This document shows, piece after piece, positions 1-12,769 of a stretch of 64,000 bases of DNA. This DNA is from Epiperipatus broadwayi. Taxonomy: Eukaryota; Onychophora; Udeonychophora; Euonychophora; Peripatidae. Position numbers and translations under genes: made by a program. The DNA lies in assembly GCA_028023455.1 (NCBI GenBank), contig JAQFVV010000184.1, positions 806,001-870,000 of the forward strand, read 5' to 3'. The notes under the pieces were generated by a model. That model had not been told where the DNA came from, ran no database searches, and worked only from the letters and a program-made list of their open reading frames with translations. Within the stretch, counting starts at the first letter, position 1, and each line of letters begins with the position of its first letter.

Positions 1-460
1 AACTCCAGCATAGTGAACTAATAGCCGCTGCCTTCTTGTTTTCAATTGTCTTCATGAAAGCTCTGTATAACTCTGAAAACCAACTAATCAACTTCTAATT
101 TTTTATCAGATCTATTTTAACATAAAACAGGCTTGTGTTAATTTGAAAATCAGATTTCATTAAAAATATTTATTTACATCTTTGTAAATATTGATTTCAT
201 AATAAAATTTTATTTTAAAATTCAAAATTATTTAATCCCTTATTATTGTTCCAGTGTACTTGTAGAAAATATCTACAAAAAAATTTTTGACTGTTTATTT
301 CTACTTTTCCTTTCAACTTTATATATATTTAGGCAGACACACTATTCTGTTGTTGTATGCCATGAAACTCATATGATTACAATATGCATTTTAGAGAATA
401 ATTGTAACAAAGATTTTGTTAATTAGATTTTTTAAAAATTGATCAATGGGTGTGTATTGT
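1..460. other. A+T-rich non-coding DNA
   Basis: No open frame, RNA gene or repeat structure that I can support. The stretch is A+T-rich with short homopolymers and a short TA run near 320. Confidence 0.5.
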
Positions 461-545
461 AATGGTAAGAAAAGTAGAGCTGCTTTAACTTAACCTAGAG
501 ATGCAGATAGAGGGGGTTCAAACCTCACCTACTCCTCTAGATTGC
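455..545 (+). repeat. Possible tRNA-derived SINE remnant
   Basis: The segment GGGGTTCAAACCTCACC near 513-529 resembles a pol III B box (GGTTCGANTCC). A weak A-box-like TAATGGTAAG lies about 50 bp upstream. The local GC content is higher than its surroundings. The similarity is marginal and no poly(A) or other tail is clear, so this is only a candidate. Confidence 0.2.
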
Positions 546-639
546 TACTAAGTGACTTACTCCCTAAACCTCACTAGAATTTAATCTTAATGTATGCCCA
601 GTGGTCAGGGAGAGAAGAGACCACAAAAAGGAATTTTAA

Positions 640-2260
640 CATATATAATGATCAGGTGTACATACATATGTCACAAAAGAAAACAATACTATGTGGTTTT
701 ATTTATAGTGAATGAAAGATAACAGAAACTTTTATTCTTTACATTAACAGAATTATGCAAAGCTTTATTAATAGTGTTGCAGGCTATTTTCACTGCAACC
801 GTATAGATATATATGAAAGATCCATTGTTTGTAATGATAAGGACAGACAAATTTTATATTATAATTTTTTCTTTAAAAAATATTTCCAGCCAATGGATGG
901 ATGGGTTACGTAAAAATCAAGAGAGAGACATGATTCATTAACTCTATGGATGGGGAACATGAAAATAAATAGGTGGTCAAATTCAACTAAACACTTTGGA
1001 CAGGTTTAAATCTCAGCCCTCTACTGATTATTAAAGAAAATGAGATAGTGACCCCAGCAGGAATTTCCAGCTATAATTGAAACATTTCGATGATATTTTG
1101 AGAAAGATTTCAAAATAAATATAAATATACAAGACCATGCACAAAGGCGATAGCATATTTTGGGCTGTGAGACTTGAGACATAACAGTTACCAAGAGGTT
1201 AACACAAGACCGGATAGCCCTCTGACTCTAAATTGGGTTAGAGAAAAAAGTGGAACCCGTTCGCTAAACGCGTGACCCAGATTTAGAATCGGAGTTTTTC
1301 TTGCTTATGTCCAGTTACATACATTGAAATATCTGAGATAGATATGATATGCAGAATATTTTATTTATTTTCAGAAGATCCATATGTATGTATGTTAACC
1401 TAAGCAAACTTGGCAAAAAAGAAGCACTGTAATATATGCTGAGCTGCCCAATAGATCACCCGAGGCACCATACCATATAAATATGATCAACGACCTTTAA
1501 ATTTAAAAAGAAACCCTCTGCAATATATATATATTTTATGAAAGCTCAACTACCACTGAAAATCTGAAGAAAAATAGTAACTTTACCTTTATAAAATTTA
1601 GATCACTAAAACAAATGGGCAGATATTTTATTGATTTAGTTGAAGTTTAACTGACCCATCACAGAGCCAATGCTATTTATAAAACTTTAATACATATATA
1701 TATATATATTGTCAAATGTACATTCTCTTATTACTAAAAAAATATAAATGCGAATGTTTGTTTTTATTTCACGCTCTTAAAAATAGAACTTTACATTCGT
1801 AACCCTTCATTGACTGAAAAAATAATAGACATTGATCAGGATCTTATTTATATATATATTAAAAAAAAAAACAAATTAAAATCTTGGAAGTTTTATAATA
1901 GAATCTTTAGCAATTAAATTTTGATTTTAAAAAAATAGGGTTTTGCACTTTCTATGATTTGCTTTCTTTTCTTTCTAAATAAATATCTATATAAAATAAA
2001 TACTTAATTATGGGAGTATAATGGCAGAAAGTTAAATGAAGCATTTTTCAATTAAATTAATAAAAACTATTGCCACCATTATATGTAATGAACCCACCAC
2101 CCATTACAATATTTAAAAAAAGCAATTAATGAAATATAATTTTACAAGACGCGAACACATAGATTTAAAAAAAAAAAAAATATATATAGAAAAACATAAA
2201 TTTAGATTGAATTTGCAAATTACAAAGAGATTTTTTTGTTAATTTATGGGAATGTTACTG
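640..2260. other. A+T-rich stretch with one GC-richer hairpin
   Basis: Mostly A+T-rich DNA without coding potential. Near 1218-1292 two segments, GACTCTAAATTGGGTT and GACCCAGATTTAGAATC, form imperfect inverted arms around a loop containing the only CpG-rich tract nearby (GTTCGCTAAACGCGTGACC). This may be the remnant of a small mobile element. No family was recognised. Confidence 0.3.
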
Positions 2261-2264
2261 GTAA

Positions 2265-2650
2265 CTAGATGGGGTGGATCAAGATAGGTTCATTTGATGT
2301 TTCTAGCAGGTCGTCTTGGATTTTCAAATTTGTTTTTCATGTTTTGAGGGCAGATGTTCAAGGATACAGGGCAGACACTTTAGTTCTCTGGCTGGCTTAC
2401 ATGGTTACGACTCTGACCTCAGGAATGGCTCAGGAGAGCGAAGTCAAAAAGATTACCCCCGCATTTTCGCAGAGCAACACATTTCTGGATTTTTTTTTAT
2501 CTATATGCTGAAAGAATAGAGTACAGCTTGAAGTAAATACAGCAAGCAAAAGTTTGCAATATTTGTCAAATTTTTCAACAAAACTTCTTCCAGCAAAAAT
2601 TTTTAATATCTCTCGCTGACCTTCAGCAAAGGTTCCGGCAAGCATAAGAC
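2265..2650. other. GC-richer island, unidentified repeat or gene fragment
   Basis: This block has visibly higher GC content than its surroundings and overlapping short open frames of 67-80 codons on both strands. None shows a recognisable domain, and frames overlapping on opposite strands argue against a simple single exon. It is most likely a decayed mobile-element segment. I cannot assign a function. Confidence 0.2.
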
Positions 2651-2999
2651 CGAGAACAAAAGAAAAATTCTTTATTTATACCCTTTTTTCTATTATGTTT
2701 TTAATCTACTCATTAGTAGCGAATCATGCCCATTGTTTGAAATATTTCCTGTTATCTATTATTTTATCTAATTCAAAAAAAATGTTTTATTAATTAAAAT
2801 TCTTTTCTTAATGGATTCTATTTAATTAAGAAAATTTATCTTATCGAATTCTACCAACATATATTTTAAAAATAGTTACAAATAAAATGTTAACTTTCTA
2901 TATTTTATTTTATTAAATCTTTTTTTCTTTAACACAATTCCTTCTTTAATTTATGTAACTATTTGTGCAAACGATAATTTAGTTTAAGAAAGAAACATA

Positions 3000-3046
3000 C
3001 ATTCACTGTGGTTGGACTTAGGGTCTTAGTTAGTCCACAGTGAATG
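3000..3046. repeat. Short hairpin with 12-bp perfect arms
   Basis: CATTCACTGTGG at the left pairs perfectly with CCACAGTGAATG at the right. A few further bases (GGACT/AGTCC) pair across a small bulge, leaving a loop of about a dozen bases. The size is small for an animal pre-miRNA. It lies just outside the MITE-like inverted repeat at 3113-3532 and may be part of a related element. Confidence 0.4.
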
Positions 3047-3112
3047 GTGAAGCCAGCATATATATATTTATATATATGCACAGCTTCAGTATATATACAT
3101 AGAATTCATGAT

Positions 3113-3532
3113 TCAATATATATTTGTAATCTTATAATTGAATATTTATAAATACAGTAATTAGATATATGTAAAGTATAACTTTAAAAACTTTATCCAC
3201 TTAGGAGCACTTTTGACTATCCTAAGTCTTTGTCAACTAACACTTTGAAAGGCTAACCTTCCCACAATTCCATGATTTTAATGTTTGCTGACTGGCTGTT
3301 AATTATGTCTTGTTTGTATTTGTATATTTGCATAGCTTCCTTTATTTTCCTTTTGTTGTTATTTTTTTCAATTTACAATATTTTTACATTATTATAATTG
3401 AAGTTAAAACCATAAATACATGACTTATTATAGTTGAAAGTGCTCCTAAATGGATAAAAATTTTAAAGTTATACTTTATATTATCTAATTACTGTATTTA
3501 TAAATATTCAATTATAAGATTACATATTGATT
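3113..3532. mobile_element. MITE-like inverted repeat, about 420 bp
   Basis: The left arm (about 3113-3222) and right arm (about 3432-3532) are reverse complements with few mismatches. They share, for example, TAATCTTATAATTGAATATT and, toward the inside, TAGGAGCACTTT. The roughly 210-bp interior has no coding capacity. Long arms around a short non-coding centre are typical of a non-autonomous DNA transposon or foldback element. No target-site duplication was identified and the superfamily is unknown. Confidence 0.6.
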
Positions 3533-3539
3533 TGAAGAA

Positions 3540-4500
3540 ATACAGACATCGAATTATAATATTATTACATATATATATATAATTATGGGTGCATGTACAG
3601 TTTTTATTTTTAAATACATAGACTTAGCCATTTAAGAAATTATCCAACTTTTATTTGAAAATGGGTATCTACATATTTTTAGCTAGAGGATGACTAGAAT
3701 GTAAACCACACAAAGATCACCAGCAATTGGCAAGATTGATGAGTGTGCCTTTCTTTTAATCCATATAATACTATTAAAGATACTTTTTTTCACAGCATTA
3801 TTTAAAAGTTGTTTTATTTTTTTTATATATGGATGGTATTTGAGAGAAGTTTTAAGATTAAATTATTGATTAGTAAAGATATTTTAATCATTACAGCTAA
3901 AGTAACAATAGGCTAAAAGAGTGAATGATTTTTTCATTCATAAAATTAAATATCATAATTTCGAATGTCTAATATAAAATTATTTTTAACAATAAAATCT
4001 CTTGTACTAAAGTACTACAATTAATTAAGATTCTGCAATCATTTTAACTGAGTTAAATAGCAATAGAAAACAATAATTAATCTCTTAGCAGCAAACTAGT
4101 AAAATAAATCGAAAAGACAAACTTGCTATATAAAATATTAAAAAAAAAATTATTTTTAAAAACTAATTACAACCTATCAAAAATATAAAAAAAAAAAAAC
4201 TAAATTAATATTAAGTATTTAATTTGTGTGAGTGAATAGCAAAGTCCTCAATAATTTTCTTTCTTTGGGGAAAAAACTCAAACAACTCTGGGACCTATCC
4301 AATGCCATATCTAAGTATTCTTAGTTAAAAGATAAAACAAAGATGTAAAAAAACACATTCAAATTTTTATCTCCTCCCCCTAAAAAATAATGCTTTCTTC
4401 TTTATTGTTCCTCTAAAACAGGAAAGATTGGAAAGGTGTTTGTCTATGATGGAATATTTCAACACGAAACATTTACGAACTATTAGCCTATGCATACTAC
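3540..4500. other. A+T-rich non-coding DNA
   Basis: Only homopolymer and short TA tracts are visible. I see no coding or structured element. Confidence 0.4.
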
Positions 4501-5870
4501 TCAACAGTTTTTGCTTGCATATGCATACTAATTTTCAATACGAATTAAAATTAACAAGTTCTATTCAAAACTAACAATTTTAACTATCATTTAAATGAAA
4601 GAAAATGATGGTCATATTTTCACAAATTTTAGTCTTTGCATCACCATAAATTTGTTTTAAAAACAAACAATTTTCAATATTTATTAAAATTGATCATTCT
4701 ATTGAAAAAACAAACCATAGTAACTATTATTTGCATCAAATAAAATGATAGATATCAATTTTCATAAATATCAGTTTTTGTACTATAGACAATAATAGCA
4801 ATTGGGCTCTTTGTTACTCATCAATAAAAGATATCGAATGATCACGTATTTTCTTGTTTTCATCTGCATACAAATTGGTGGTTTTTGCACGTGCTTCTTA
4901 GAAAGATTTTTAGCATTATTTTCTTTCATTTAAACTTCAATTATTGTTATGCTTTTTAAAGATTTCTATTGCAAAATAATTGCAGTGAAGATATAGCATT
5001 GGCATTTTAGCTACATTGTAGTCTTCTAAGTAAAAAGATCATGAAACTCTTTATGCCATTTCAGTTATGTGAGAGAAATTCAGGAAGTGAAATTGTACTT
5101 ATTTTGCATTGCTCACATCAAGTATATAAATCTTCTCATTCACTCCAAAGCAGTAATAGATTTTTACATTACTCTACATTGAAAGTTAGAATAAATAGCA
5201 AATTGAGTTTCTGTGACATCTTGTAATTGGTAGAGTTCTTTGTGATAAAACTACCTATATTGACAGACAAATACTTAAAAACAAAGACTGTGGATTGTTT
5301 TCATTTTAGTTGTTGGAACGTTTGCTCATGAATAATATCAGTTGAAGAAAGAGACCAAAAGATGGATATAGAGCAAACTCCCATTCAAATAGAGGAAGCA
5401 TAAATAAGCTAGTCACACACAAGAATGCTATTAGGTGCCAATCTTTCTTCATCGTAAGATAAAACTATCCAAGCCATTAATCAAAAAACTAAAGAATTAT
5501 AATGAATGGACTTTAGGTATTTGCTTTGAAGGAAGTCTTTGATTATTTCCTTGTGCCATGTGGAGGCAAGGATACTCTATTTCTCATTACTGAAAGAGAA
5601 TGTATATTTAATTCAATTATTCATTAAAATGAATGACCAACATATAAAAATATCAATGTCAGAACATTCCAATATATGTCAAAACAATTATGGGGTCTAG
5701 TCTAAGTGCAAAATTTTGAAGAAAAAAAGAGTGGTAGATCCTCAGATGTTACAATCCAATTTAGATCATATCTATTGGAAAGTATCAGGATAGAATAATA
5801 GCAATATCAAAACTCTTCATAGCAATTCTCAAAAACATTCATGCAACTTTCTATTACTAATAATGTTATC
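4500..5870. repeat. Diverged dispersed repeat, copy A
   Basis: This segment shares a collinear series of motifs with 6060-7390 (copy B), and its distal part matches 8400-8650 (copy C). Shared blocks include CTCATCAATAAAAGA, TTTTCTTGTTT, ATAGCATTGGCATTT (CAGCATTGGCATTT in B) and a TGCTA..GGTGC block followed by an aligned CAAACTTTCTTTATC-like block. Many indels separate the copies. No intact reading frame spans it. It may be an old DNA transposon or satellite-like family; the identity is unknown. Confidence 0.45.
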
Positions 5871-6059
5871 CAGCAATATTGTTTTTTTTTTTTTCTAGAT
5901 ATAAAATTATGTCATTTGTCTTCATTAGTTGTATTTTTCATATAAAAATATGCTTTAAATTTTAAAATAATAGTCTGGTTTTCATTAGTTTGTATTGCTT
6001 TTGGGATTCTGTTTGCATAGTCACCAAACCCATCCAAAAAATATTTATCCATAAAAAAA

Positions 6060-7390
6060 ATAATTCAAATAAATAATTTTCACTATTTATTATAATTTTT
6101 GAAAAAACAACAATTTGTTTTTAAAACAAACAATTTTGTTATTATTTGGAAGAGAAAAAAAAGCAGATATATTTTTACACAAATAATTTCCAATATTAAT
6201 TGAAATTGACAATTTCTATTCAAAACAAACTATTATAATTATTATTTGGATAAAACAAAATGATGGATACCATATTTTCATAAATGTCAGATGAGTAACA
6301 ATCAAACTCCATGTGCTACTCATCAATAAAAGACATTCTGGCAGTGAATGACAGTGTTTTCTTGTTTACCTATGCATATGAGATTGATGACATTCACTGG
6401 AGCTTATTAGAAAGACTTTTAGTACTATTCTTTCTCACTTGGATTTCAGTTATCATCATGTTTCTTAAAGAGTTTTAGCTTCAAGTAATGATACAGCATT
6501 GGCATTTCTGTGGCAACACAATCTGATGACTGAAAGAATCACAAAAAGTCTTGTGCTAGATGTGATTCAATTATCAAGAAAAATATAAGAAAGATACATT
6601 TGTGTTTAATTTTCCTTATTTACATGAAAGTTCAATATAATCTTCAATCTAAAGTGTTAATAGTTTTTTCATTACAAAGAAAACAGCAAACTAAGTCTGT
6701 GTAAGATTTTAAACTGATGTTCTTTTCATTGTTTGCTGTTTTTAGAATGCAAATGTCTGTAGCACATGACTATAATCAATGAGTGAAAATGAATTGCATT
6801 GGGTAAGAAGTCTCAGATAACAATTTCTGCTAACCATGTATATTTGACATTAATCTTAACATTTTTTTTCTAAGTCTTTTTTTTTTTTTAAAATGTATTA
6901 TATTTATTTTTATTACCTAATTTCATTTCATTTAGAATGTGTTCTGTTATAGTTGTGTTATATGTTACAATAGTATTTGTAAATTGTAATCTATTTTTTA
7001 AAAAAACTTTATAATAAAAAAAAATTTAAACTGGTTAAAAAAAAACTAATCATACATAATAATTATTTACAAGAGTGATTAGCTATTGGTGCATTTGTTT
7101 TATGATGAATATCATGAAATTATCTGTACTGACAATCAAAATAAGTACCACCAAGTTGGTAATGCAATCATGAAGTGACTCAATTTTTATTGTCAATAAG
7201 TTTGCTCATGCATTCAAATATACAAAACATTATTCAGTCAGTCAATGAAAAGTATAACTGCAAAGTGATGCTACTGGATGCTAAACTTTCTTTATCACAA
7301 GACAAAACTAATTCATTAGCCAGAAAAACAATGGAGTTAGAAAGAACAGAGCTGGGGTATTTGGCTTAAAAAGAGAGTAGTTGTGTACTT
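6060..7390. repeat. Diverged dispersed repeat, copy B
   Basis: Collinear with copy A at 4500-5870 over most of its length. The block at 6180-6510 aligns with 4660-5000, and the block at 7240-7370 aligns with 5420-5530. A 64-codon open frame at 7175-7369 lies in the second block, but the matching part of copy A is not open in an equivalent way, so I do not call it a gene. Confidence 0.45.
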
Positions 7391-7399
7391 TGCCCAATG

Positions 7400-8280
7400 A
7401 TGGTCACTTGATGGCATTGTTTCTCTGCAAAAGCACAGAAATATGCCATTTACATGACCCAAGTTACAGCCTATAGAACAGTTCTGTTCATATTAGCTGT
7501 TAGCAGGCCTAGATGGCATTGACACAAATATTACAGCCTGCTGATGTGTTTTGTGTTACTATGGAAATAGTGCACATTTCACAGATTGCTACTATATGAT
7601 GTAAGAGTATATGGAATTCAACTGGCTATAAGTGTTTTAATGTGCATTCAAAATAACAATCTTACAACTTACCTGACATACTATTACATACTAATAATTG
7701 TAAGACCATCACTTCATTTTCCTACACATCTTGGAAGGTGAAAACAATTGCAAAAAGGTGGGTCCCAGAACCATTTCACATAAGTCATGTGAAAAGGCAC
7801 ATTTGTGGGAGAACAGCTACAAGAGTAATAAAATGGCTATGTTTGTAGGTTGTTTTTAAAATCATAATCTTGGTTTGCTCAGACTAGCGTATGTATTGGC
7901 CAATCTGAAGAATCGGCAAAACCATCGGACCCCCTCCCTGCACATTCCTGTGCTATGCACTAAAATGTATAATATAATTTTAAAATGTAATTTAGAAAAT
8001 AAGGTTGGTTCATAATTTTTTTAATAATACTTTGAAAAATTGTCGGAGAACAGAAAGCAAAAAATTATTGGCTTGGTAACATTACATTTCATTATTTTTG
8101 CAAACAACAACGCCATCAAGAGGCCACATGAGTCTGAGTACATAACAACCAAAAAGAGACTCTGATTGCTGATATTTATGTACCCATGCCAAGATAGATA
8201 CAATGCTTTCCATTATTAAAAAAGAATGTTTCACTGTCTAATCATCCATTCCAATGAATAATCGGTTTATGTAAATCTAA
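7400..8280. other. Non-coding spacer between repeat copies
   Basis: Moderately A+T-rich sequence without a credible gene. A short string around a GATGGCATTGTT-type core (near 7411-7422) recurs, diverged, near 45278 and, inverted, near 8105. This suggests traces of a dispersed repeat. Confidence 0.3.
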
Positions 8281-8289
8281 ATGCCAAGG

Positions 8290-8700
8290 GATCTCAACAT
8301 TTAAGTATGAACAATAACAGCATTACATTGACTAAATGATGAGAGCCTGCATAAAGAGCATTGACCATTTCTGGGATGATGTCAAGCAAAATGTTGAAAA
8401 TAAAAGAAAGGTATGATCATAGAACTTCTACAATCCCATTTGGATTACTGGAGAATATTATGGTAAAACAACAACAATTAAAATCTCTTTGTAGCATTCC
8501 TCAAGAAGAATTTGTATCAAAACAAATCACTGTAAGTATTATTTGGATGAACAAAATGATGAATATTATATTTTCATAAATTTCCATCTCCATATTATAA
8601 TGTAAAGATGAGAATGTCACTCATCAAAAAAAGACCTCACAATGTTTAATGACCATGTGTTTTTCTTGTTTATCTCTGCATAATTTAACAGTAGCCATAA
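8290..8700. repeat. Diverged dispersed repeat, copy C (partial)
   Basis: The 8430-8660 part aligns with copies A and B through AATCCCATTTGGATTACTGG, GTATTATTTGGATGA and CACTCATCAAAAAAAGACC. Conceptual translation near 8350-8410 reads SIDHFWDDVKQNVENKR, faintly like the NPIEHLW-type C-terminal region of Tc1-like transposases. That resemblance is weak and the family assignment is speculative. Confidence 0.35.
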
Positions 8701-11600
8701 CAAATGTGTATGTTCTAGCTAGAGCCATCAATCCATACTGAAGATGTTACTTGATAAAATTGAAAATTTCCAAATAAATAATATATTGAAGAAATTTTGT
8801 ACAAACTATTATATGAACCTAATTTTAACAAATAATGCATAATTTCATGTATATAAAAGAAACAGTACAAACTAATGTGAATATAATTTTAAAATTTGAT
8901 ATATAATCTTATATATATAAAGGCAATGCAAATTTAATGGAAATGCATAATTTTATACAAAAGCAATATAAACTAAAGAAAATCAAAAATCTTTTTAAAA
9001 TTTAAGGCATAATTTTATATGACAATACAAACTAATAAAAACAAATAATGTAATTTTTTTAAAAAAAAACAACAACAATATTTCCAGATAACATTATTGG
9101 TGGAAGAAAGGCACTAATAATAAAACAATGATGTATCATTTTATTTGACCTTTATGTCACTGGTTGGAAATTACCACTGTTATGGTTGTCAAATATGCTA
9201 AAATAATTTGGTTTCTTTGATCAGAATATTTGTTTCAAACACCATATAATAAAATTGCACATTAACATTAGTATTTGATGCACTTTTTCAGATATTCGTT
9301 GATCTTCATAAAGAAAAATGCTTCCTTTATTTATGGTAATTCATAAAGCAATTTTTTAAAAAGAGTATTTTTGAGCAAAAAAATTACTGATTAAGCCTAA
9401 CATGCAAAATACACATTTCCAAGTGATATATTGCAACATTTTAACAAGATAAATAAATATAAATATGCAAGTGAAAGCAGCAAAATAATGATAATTAATG
9501 AAAAAATTATTTTTTTTTTAAATGCGAGCTTATTTTATAGTTAGATAAAATTTCAAAATAAAAACTTGCATCAATTTTTTTTATGAAGGCAGTTTAGAAA
9601 TATAATTTCTTTAAAGGAGTATAAACTTATTTTTGACAAATATCATGGAAGAACATAGGAATATTGGCAATATATATAATAGAGTATTTGGAAAATAAAT
9701 AAAAATAAAATAACCATTCAATATTAATGTTATGACAAGTGATATATTTTCAGAAAGAGATGACTAATCTTAATAGTGATCAATTCATAAAATAAATGTT
9801 TGCATAAGTTCCACTAATAAAATTTTGAATTAGATAAGTCTTTTATCAAAAAGTCAGAGGAGAAATCATGCTTTTATTTTCAACTACATATCTCAATAAG
9901 ATTGAATTTTCTAACATGGCAGTTACTAAAACTTAAAATCCAGTAAACTATTATGGGCTCAATGTATTTTGATAATAAATGTAACTTTCAATTTTACTAA
10001 GCTTGTTGCTAGGTAACAAGATTATGATCATCGGAGCTACAACCAAAGATCCATAGAGATTTTATCAGTCTTATCAAGAATTTCTCTTACGAGAATGTTA
10101 GGAATAAATACTTGTATATGATTCACGTTGAAATAAACTAATACACATTTCCAGATAGTACAGTACATATATATATATATATGCATAGCACATACAAAAA
10201 AAAACATTAACAATATATGTATGTACTTTTTTTATTATTAATAATATCACTATAGCTCTTATGTTTAAATAAACCAATAAAATAACAGCAATCTGTTAAA
10301 ACAACATTACAATTAAATAGAAAATAAAAATGATAGCTGTAGTGATGTAACTTGTATATCTATCTTAGCCAGTAAGCTATTAGCCTTAATAGGTTTTTTT
10401 TTACTGTTGTATTATTTATTACAGCATTTTTAATTTTAAAAAATCATTGCATCACCTATGCTATTTCTATATTTTTCATCATCATTATCATTACATTTAT
10501 TACTTTTATTACCTATACTGTCTTATTCTTTTGTATTCATATTTATTATGTTATTTGCAACATTTTGATATGATATATTTCTTTATAAATTTATTTACAT
10601 CTACCTGACAGAACTGGATGCTATTTTGCTCATTCATATATAATAATTGAATTGAAACTGACACTTAATTGTGTTTATTGCATGTTTAGTTGATTTAGTT
10701 TATTAAATTGTAAATATTTTATAAATTATTGCTGCCAATAGAAAAGGAATAAGTCTAAAAGTATTTGGGTGTTTTTTTTAGTAATTTAAACACGTGATAT
10801 CAGAAAAAAGTATAAATATTAATTTCTTTGCTCAAAAGCAAATTTGGAATTTAAACAAACGGGAACTATAATCAAGACAGCGATACATGTAGTCACCATT
10901 AGTGATAATATTGCATAGCTTCCTTACCTTAAACCAATTTAATCTGGTATTTTATATTACTTCCACAAACTTTAAAGAACACAAATATTTTAAGTTTTAT
11001 CTTAAAATAATCTATTTTCTTACATTATAAAGATGCATAATATAGATGGATTAAAGATAAACATAAATAATGAACTCAGCATCTTCTCTATGATGATGAT
11101 AATTGCTTTATATATTTTTTTATTTTTAAATCAGTACATGGGCACTTATCTAACTAATTTAGAATTACCTGGAACCCTTTCCCTCCAACAAATAAGAATT
11201 AGATATTAATTTATCAATGAGTAATCAGATGCCTGTGTGAGGTTGCTATGAGCCAGTTAATTAAAAAAAAACCTAACTTTGCTTGCTTGAGTTGTGGATA
11301 TGATATATATTAACCACTATATTATAAGATTGCTTATCGATATGTAAAATAATAAATAAATATGATTACCAACATCAGCTTTATTTCGTGAACTTATAGT
11401 AGAAAGAATTTAAAATTTTAAAATAGTGATATATAAACCTAAGCTTTTTACCATTTATTTTTCATTATTTAAAAGATTTTCTACTTAAAAGCAAGAGAAC
11501 AACTTTGCAAAAATAATCACATCCATTCACATATATATTTTACATATGGTTATTTATATGTGTTCATGGTAGGGTTACACATATATATGTGTGTGTGCAT
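8700..11600. other. A+T-rich non-coding DNA
   Basis: Long A+T-rich stretch with a TA microsatellite near 10168-10182, A/T homopolymers and no open frame above chance length. I see no structured element. Confidence 0.45.
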
Positions 11601-11613
11601 ATGAATATTAAAA

Positions 11614-11700
11614 AAATTGGTGCAATGGTAGCATATCAGCCTATTATGTCTATAAACTGGTTTCAAATACAGATCCAATAAACTTAGTTTTTCCCCTAAC
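11614..11700 (+). repeat. tRNA-derived SINE remnant
   Basis: TTGGTGCAATGGTAGCAT (11617-11634) closely matches a tRNA A-box region of the glycine type. About 35 bp downstream GGTTTCAAATAC occupies the position of a B box. The spacing suits a tRNA-derived SINE head. The cloverleaf is not intact, so this is not a functional tRNA gene. Confidence 0.4.
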
Positions 11701-12660
11701 GATCAACATAGCTTAGTATTTTTCTTTCCAGTAGTTGATTCTTAGCTAAAACAATTAACTATCTAATATTGCTTGGTAAATTGGTATCTAGATATTATTA
11801 TTCTAGAGGTTAAAACACGTTTGGAAAAATATTCAAAGCATCACTACCTGACAATTGATCAGCCTAATAAGAAGTGTCTTCTCCTTTTCTATGAAGAACT
11901 GATGGAGAAGTCTTTGCAATGCAGTGGATTATTTAAAGGTTGCTTTAGTGTTTTCTTATTTACATAATTCTTTACAAATAATTTTTATAGATTACTCTAA
12001 ATATATTAATAATTAATATTAAATCGAAATTAAATGTACACGAAAACTATAAAAAAAAAAAAAAAAAGGATAGATTTTATATCAACTAGTAAACATTTGA
12101 CGGGTTTTATTTTTAACCAAACTTTAATTGAGCAGGCATAGCATTTTTTTTTCCTTGTTATAGTGTAACAATATAATATGCACTTAAATAGATATTATAT
12201 TAACCCCTTACGAAATTTTAATTATAAAATATTGCAATTCAAAATTAATCAACACAAATAAATAGCGTATATTTGTGTGTGAGTGCATGCGCATTTGTAT
12301 TTATCCCGAAAAAATGTATATATATATGTGTGTGTGTGTGTTTCTGTCATAATTAAATATTTTGAATATAAATATGAAATTATAGAAGTGGCTATTAATT
12401 AAAATAAAGACTAAACTGGTATTTTAAACATATATTGATATTATCATAAATAGTGAAATTTATCTTGAGTTTATCATTAGAGATTAAAATCTCATCAAAT
12501 CGGGAGATTTTTAAACTCAGCTACTTTAAATATTCTTTATTTCCGCTTGAAGTGAAAAATCTTAATTAAGTATAACCCTACAAAATAATAGTAAAAAAAA
12601 AAAAGGTATATAAACAATTTTACACACACACAGTTCACCTATAATTCATTAAAATATACA
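11700..12660. other. A+T-rich non-coding DNA
   Basis: Contains an A17-type homopolymer near 12051-12067 and a short TA/TG microsatellite near 12317-12340. A 64-codon frame at 11773-11967 is within chance expectation for this composition and has no recognisable domain. Confidence 0.4.
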
Positions 12661-12669
12661 CAGCAAAAA

Positions 12670-12767
12670 AATATGTTTTCTACACCGCTTTATGCATAAA
12701 CTATATAAATAATAATGCAATATGTTTTCTACACCGCTTTATGCATAAACTATATAAATAATAATGC
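12670..12767. repeat. Perfect 49-bp tandem duplication
   Basis: The 49-bp unit beginning AATATGTTTTCTACACCGCT occurs at 12670-12718 and again at 12719-12767 with no mismatch that I can see. Perfect identity implies a recent slippage or duplication event. It borders the GC-richer island that follows. Confidence 0.9.
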
Positions 12768-12769
12768 AC

